Assembly (NCBI GenBank): GCA_943735955.1
Contig: OX030961.1
Span: forward strand, 5,100,420-5,164,419
DNA: 64,000 nucleotides
Source: Piscicola geometra
Taxonomy: Eukaryota > Annelida > Clitellata > Hirudinida > Piscicolidae
Direction: 5' to 3'
Positions within the stretch are counted from its first letter, which is position 1. Each line of letters begins with the position of its first letter. Below the pieces are notes generated by a model, which saw only the letters and a program-made list of their open reading frames with translations, did not search any database and had not been told where the DNA came from. Positions 60,033 to 64,000 of this stretch are shown here, one piece after another. The position numbers and the translations under genes were made by a program.

Positions 60033-61677
60033 TCAGCCTTCCTTCAACTCAACTCTTGAGTTCTGGTCACTCAGGAAGCCAGTGGTCAGAGTGGTCAGGA
60101 TGAAGCGGATGGTTTTGCGGTAGAGTTTTTCGATGTATGGAGTGAACCTCTCACCCAACGCCTCACACACCGCTGTCACAAACGGCTCTTCGATCGCCTT
60201 TTGTGTGTGTGTTTATGTGTTTGTATGTGTGTTTATGTGTTTGTATGTGTCCTTATGTGTTTTTATGTGTCCTTATGTGTTTATATGTGTCCTTATGTGT
60301 TTTTATGTATCTTTTTGTGCCCTTATGTGTGCTTTTGAGTGCAATAGTGTGGCCATTTGCGTGACATAGTGTTCAAATATTAAATAATTTAAAAATCTTT
60401 ATTAAAAGAAAAAGTCGCTTGTATTGAAATGAGATGGTGAGATGGTAGGTGTTTGTAAAGAAATGTTGATTAAATCTACCACATCGATCTCACCATTACA
60501 CCTATACACCAAGCATAAAGCTCGAGAACTTGGGATGTTTAATTATTGTTGTGTGCTTTTTTCATTTAATTAAAATTTGACACGCAATGTGTATTAGAAT
60601 TTTCTTCTTCCTAATTAGAAGTTTGATGGAGATGATGAAGATGAAAATTGAGTTAATATGGGGTAATTGTGAATTGAAAAAATAGTTAATTTATATAATA
60701 AAAAACATATATGTTTTATAAAAAAAATAACCAAATAATGTATTCAAAAACTCAAAAATTTGATTGAAAATATTCAATTTTCTTCAAATAAAATACTGAC
60801 ATTTAGTTTTCTAATGTCAACGCCACAAAAAAAACCCCAACTACCCAAAATCCTCCAAAAAAGGACTAACCCAGAAAATGATCTGGCTAAAGTTCTCGAA
60901 TCTTCGATGCGACTTCCCGGTCACGAGGAGCATGTCAATGAGGTAGTCGGCATCGTCCATGTTTTCGATCGCCTCGTCCAGGGCGTTCATGACGAGAAGG
61001 GCATGGTTTTCGAGGGAAGTGTTGTTGCCGAGGTCTTCTCTCTCGACCGACCTGAACTGCTCAAACATCGCCTTGACGTCTGCGCGGCTTTCGAACATTC
61101 TGGCGGTTGTTTTGATGGGCTTTTAGTGTGTTGTTGTGTATGGTGGTTTTTTGGATGTTTTTTAAAGAAAAGAAGGGTTAAAAACCACAGTTGCCTAAAT
61201 AAATAGCGTGTGTGGATAAAATAATGTTAAATAATTAAAAGTTTAATTTAATATACATTTTTTTATTCTATTGCCAAAAAATTTCTTGAAATTAACCTTA
61301 GAAACATGTCTACTCCAGTTCCAATGATGTTGTTGTTGATGGTCTTCCAGGTTTGTGTTATAGCGAAAACTTCTCTTTTGAGTTGAATTAATGAAAATAG
61401 GCTTTTAAAATTTTCAATAATGATAATAAAAAATAAATTTATAGGAATCATTGATTGATTGATTGATGGATGGATTGATTGATTAATTGAATGATTGAAA
61501 TCAAGCATGAAAACCTATTTAATTTCCATGAACTCAACGCAAGCACCTTTCGTTCAGAGGAATCACTGGAGTTTCAAACTCCTGACTCTTGTTTTGACTC
61601 ACCATCGAAGATTTCCAGGATTGTGCCTGGATGTTGTTCGTTGGAAAAACTCTTTTCGCTGAGACGGCACAGCCCAT
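60033..61677 (-). CDS. Globin-X-like membrane-type globin, complete
   Basis: Four exons, 61677-61547, 61374-61297, 61099-60871 and 60197-60033; 603 nt = 200 aa plus stop, phases closed. The N-terminus MGCAVS fits the N-myristoylation rule (Gly2, Ser6) with Cys3 open to palmitoylation, as in globin X, which sits on membranes. Globin landmarks: Trp53 in ITQTWKTI (A helix), the MFEQF corner (residues 81-85), His102 in ENHALLVM (E7, distal), His134 in GKSHRRF (F8, proximal), and the G/H region PFVTAVCEALGERFTPYI and LYRKTIRFIL. The E7-F8 distance of 32 equals that of neuroglobin. Introns 2 (phase 2, after FLR) and 3 (phase 0) fit the ancient B12.2 and G7.0 places. N- and C-terminal extensions are longer than in oxygen-storage globins. 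Start ATG has a good context (ACCATGGG). Confidence 0.9.
60198..60350. repeat. TGTGTTTATGTGTCCTTA-type tandem repeat
   Basis: Degenerate 12-18 bp units of TGTGTTTATGTG/TCCTTATGTG begin directly at the acceptor of the last globin exon, in its third intron. Confidence 0.8.
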
Positions 61678-62392
61678 GGTATGATTCTATGAGGGTATAA
61701 AACAGACTGCACTGGATTGCAGCAAGGCCTTTTCGGATTCGGATACTTTATCGCTTAGGTTATTGAGAATCTCTCAGTTTAAAGCTTTAGAATTTAGTCT
61801 TAAGTGAAAAACACGAATAAAATTATCTGAAGAATATAGTTAGGTAGTCAATAGTTTTATTTCTTGAGAATAACAATCAATTCTGGTTAAAAACTAAGAT
61901 CTTAAAATATTGAATATACGATGTATTTTAGACAAAGAATTTTGAACTCAATTTCATCTAAGAATTCTTCAAAAGTTTATTTTTTAAAGCGATGAGGACT
62001 GTCTGTTATATACACAGGCGTGTTGTGTATATGTGTCTACCAGAATATTCTCAGCATAAAATGTAATAAAACTTTGCAACTACGTAAAAAATGTATCATA
62101 TTTAGTTCTATGATTGCTTTAAAACCTCATTTGATGGTATGATAATCTAAATTACGAAACTTGAATGGTAATTCCAAATAGCCAAGCCACTATTTCGAAT
62201 AATATTCGCATCTCTAGATAGAAAAACTCTGGTATTCAATGCAGAAGCTGCTTGAATAAAAAAAACTCAGTCACACTACCTTGGCTTCTTGCACATAAAT
62301 ACGTTTGTGTATGTATGTATGTATGTATGTATGTATGTATGTATGTATGTATGTATGTATGTATGTATGTATGTATGTACGTACGTACGTAC

Positions 62393-62423
<31 letters not shown>

Positions 62424-62456
62424 TGTATGTATGTATGTATGTATGTATGTATGTAC

Positions 62457-62487
<31 letters not shown>

Positions 62488-62577
62488 TGTATGTATGTAT
62501 GTATGTATGTATGTATGTATGTATGTATGTATGTATGTATGTATGTATTTATGTATGTATGTATGTATGTATGTATG

Positions 62578-62611
<34 letters not shown>

Positions 62612-63212
62612 TGTATGTATGTATGTATGTATGTATGTATGTATGTATGTATGTATGTATGTATGTATGTATGTATGTATGTATGTATGTATGTATGTAT
62701 GTATGTATGTATGTATACAAGAGAAATAATCAAATAAATGTGTAACAAACTCTTTCGGGGATGAATGAAACAGGGTTTTAAAATCGATGCAATTAGAATA
62801 GAGAGTTAGTGTTACGAAATAACCATCGCAAAGTTGTTACATAACTATGAAGGGCGCAAGAGAACATAATCATCATGACCATCATCACAAGCAGCCCATT
62901 TATCCCCCCAGTTTCATGAACCCTGGTTTAAAAGCATTTCCTCAAAACATTATGACGGGCATCTCAGTTAACGATCTCAGTTAACTGTCACAAGCTTGAT
63001 TATGACGCTATGCAAGAGCCAGTATAATCGCAGTGATGTAAGCCTAAATAGATGAGATTTTAAAAAATATTTTAACCATTTTTTAGAAAAAAAATCAATA
63101 GTACAATTTTTACAAAGTTAGCCTAAAAAACTGTATAGTATTTAATTATATATTATCCTTATATATAGGTATATAATATGAAAAAATAATTAGCTAGAAT
63201 TATTAAGATAAC
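61678..63212. other. Space between the globin gene and the unknown gene
   Basis: AT-rich. Apart from the ATGT array at 62,308-62,716 I see nothing that can be named. Confidence 0.5.
62308..62716. repeat. ATGT tetranucleotide microsatellite, about 400 bp
   Basis: About a hundred ATGT units, interrupted at 62,378-62,396 (GTACGTACGTACGTACATAT), 62,453-62,460 (GTACATAT), 62,549 and 62,580. Reading frames of alternating Tyr/Val/Met or Tyr/Ile/His in both directions are artefacts. Confidence 0.97.
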
Positions 63213-63772
63213 TTAGTGATCCTCTTGAACTGTGTGTTGGTCAGATGGTGGTGATGATGATGATGCGTCAGAGGAGAGCATCTGCGAGAGGTGGCTCAAG
63301 TTCTGAGAGCCTTCTGCCAGGACTCTGCAGCAGTGATGTTGCCACTTTATTGATGCATTTGTTTCAATTGTATACTAGTGAAAAATCATTGATTTTATAA
63401 TAACTAAATGAACAGCGATGGTGTAATGGTTAAGACGCCGGATCGTTACTCCAAACGACGTTCGATTCATGCCCTCATCTAGTAGCTGTGGAACCATTTC
63501 GTGAAAGCAAGAATCACAAACACGGAAACAAACACCTTCTCATGTAAAGAACCTAAGCCGACGTATCAATCGCACCGAGATACGCTAGAGAAAATAACCA
63601 CGTGATGTACCACCCATCTCCAAAACGCGCTTCCACTGTTACAACACCCAACGCCCGTCAACCACCTTGAGAAGTGGTTAGCAGCCTGGACGATGCTGTT
63701 CAGTTGTTCGGAGGCGTTACGGACGTGCTCAGCCATCTGAAGACACCTGCCACAGGGCCTCTCCTCACCCGT
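63213..63772 (-). CDS. Last two exons of an unrecognised gene
   Basis: Exons 63772-63666 and 63324-63213 (stop TAA). The acceptors (ACACACAG, CTGCAG) and donor (TCAAG|GTGGTT) are good, and the phase-2 junction keeps frame. Together they give about 72 codons: ERPCGRCLQMAEHVRN, NSIVQAANHFSRVL, SQNLSHLSQMLSSD, then a Ser/Pro-rich end. The pattern is helical with possible heptads and a CxxC. I do not recognise the family. The rest of the gene lies beyond the window. Confidence 0.5.
63413..63600 (+). mobile_element. tRNA-derived SINE
   Basis: A head like a tRNA: GATGGTGTAATGGTTAAGAC (A box) and GTTCGATTCATGCCC (B box) 35 bp later. There is no foldable 3' half, and non-tRNA sequence continues to about 63,600. 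It lies in the intron of the unrecognised gene and is of a different head type from the SINE at 944. Confidence 0.65.
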
Positions 63773-64000
63773 CTGTGTGTTTGTGTCAATGTTCGAAATA
63801 AGTTGAAGATATGTATCGCATCATCTTCTATTGCATTTATCTTTTTAAAAACAAGCAACCGCCAAATAATATAATCTTTATGTGAATAATTCGAAATTAT
63901 AATTTTTTTTCGTTATTGATTTATAAATATGAAGATTAAAGTAATATGCATTCCATATGACCTTTAGCTAATTTAGTGTATAGGGTCTAAATAAAAAGAT

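Noticed and set aside
62236..62748. Open frames of Tyr-Ile-His-Thr and Tyr-Val-Cys-Met repeats
   Set aside because: Produced by the ATGT microsatellite in all frames on both strands.
63413..63480. A genuine tRNA gene
   Set aside because: A and B boxes are present, but arm pairing is poor and non-tRNA sequence continues; it fits a SINE head.

Overview
This is an AT-rich, intron-dense stretch of an animal nuclear genome. It is crowded with microsatellites, minisatellites and several transposon classes. Introns have GT-AG borders (one is AT-AC), coding exons are small, and there is no operon structure. The gene set points to a protostome invertebrate, most likely a lophotrochozoan such as a mollusc. 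The evidence is a cytoplasmic intermediate filament protein with a long lamin-type coil 1B plus a lamin-tail domain and no CaaX end, a globin-X-like gene, and a GPI-type NCAM/fasciclin-2/apCAM-like adhesion molecule. Arthropods generally lack such filaments and vertebrates lack the lamin-type cytoplasmic form. The species is not determined.

Layout. 0.26-6.9 kb (minus): ten exons of an NCLX/SLC8B1-like Na+/Ca2+ exchanger, open at both ends, with introns full of tandem repeats and one AT-AC intron. 7.5-20.4 kb: a transposon block. It holds a short hAT derivative with perfect 8-bp target duplications, an intron-rich MULE with FLYWCH and MULE domains, and two broken LINE reverse transcriptases. 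22.3-23.15 kb: a very long CA repeat. 23.87-28.83 kb (minus): two tandem, intact, secreted 401-aa serpins that are nearly identical except in the reactive-centre loop. 29.3-31.5 kb: a complete but decayed hAT element with 8-bp duplications.

32.2-34.4 kb (plus): an ERICH3-like DUF4590 gene. 35.07-35.72 kb (plus): POLR1H/RPA12, an RNA polymerase I subunit. 37.0-39.4 kb (plus): a PHYHD1-like Fe(II)/2-oxoglutarate dioxygenase with an 18-nt micro-exon. 40.29-45.78 kb (plus): a complete secreted LamG-EGF-LamG-EGF-LamG protein (711 aa). 46.7-51.2 kb (minus): the intermediate filament gene (635 aa). 54.2-58.9 kb (minus): the Ig5-FN3x2 adhesion molecule. 60.0-61.7 kb (minus): the globin-X-like gene (200 aa) with an acylation-type MGC start. 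63.2-63.8 kb (minus): the last two exons of an unrecognised gene.

Exon borders were set by hand from splice motifs, reading frame and remembered family patterns. Where I say phases close, every junction keeps frame and the summed coding length divides by three. No function clusters across the window; these are ordinary unlinked housekeeping, matrix and neural genes with mobile DNA between them.
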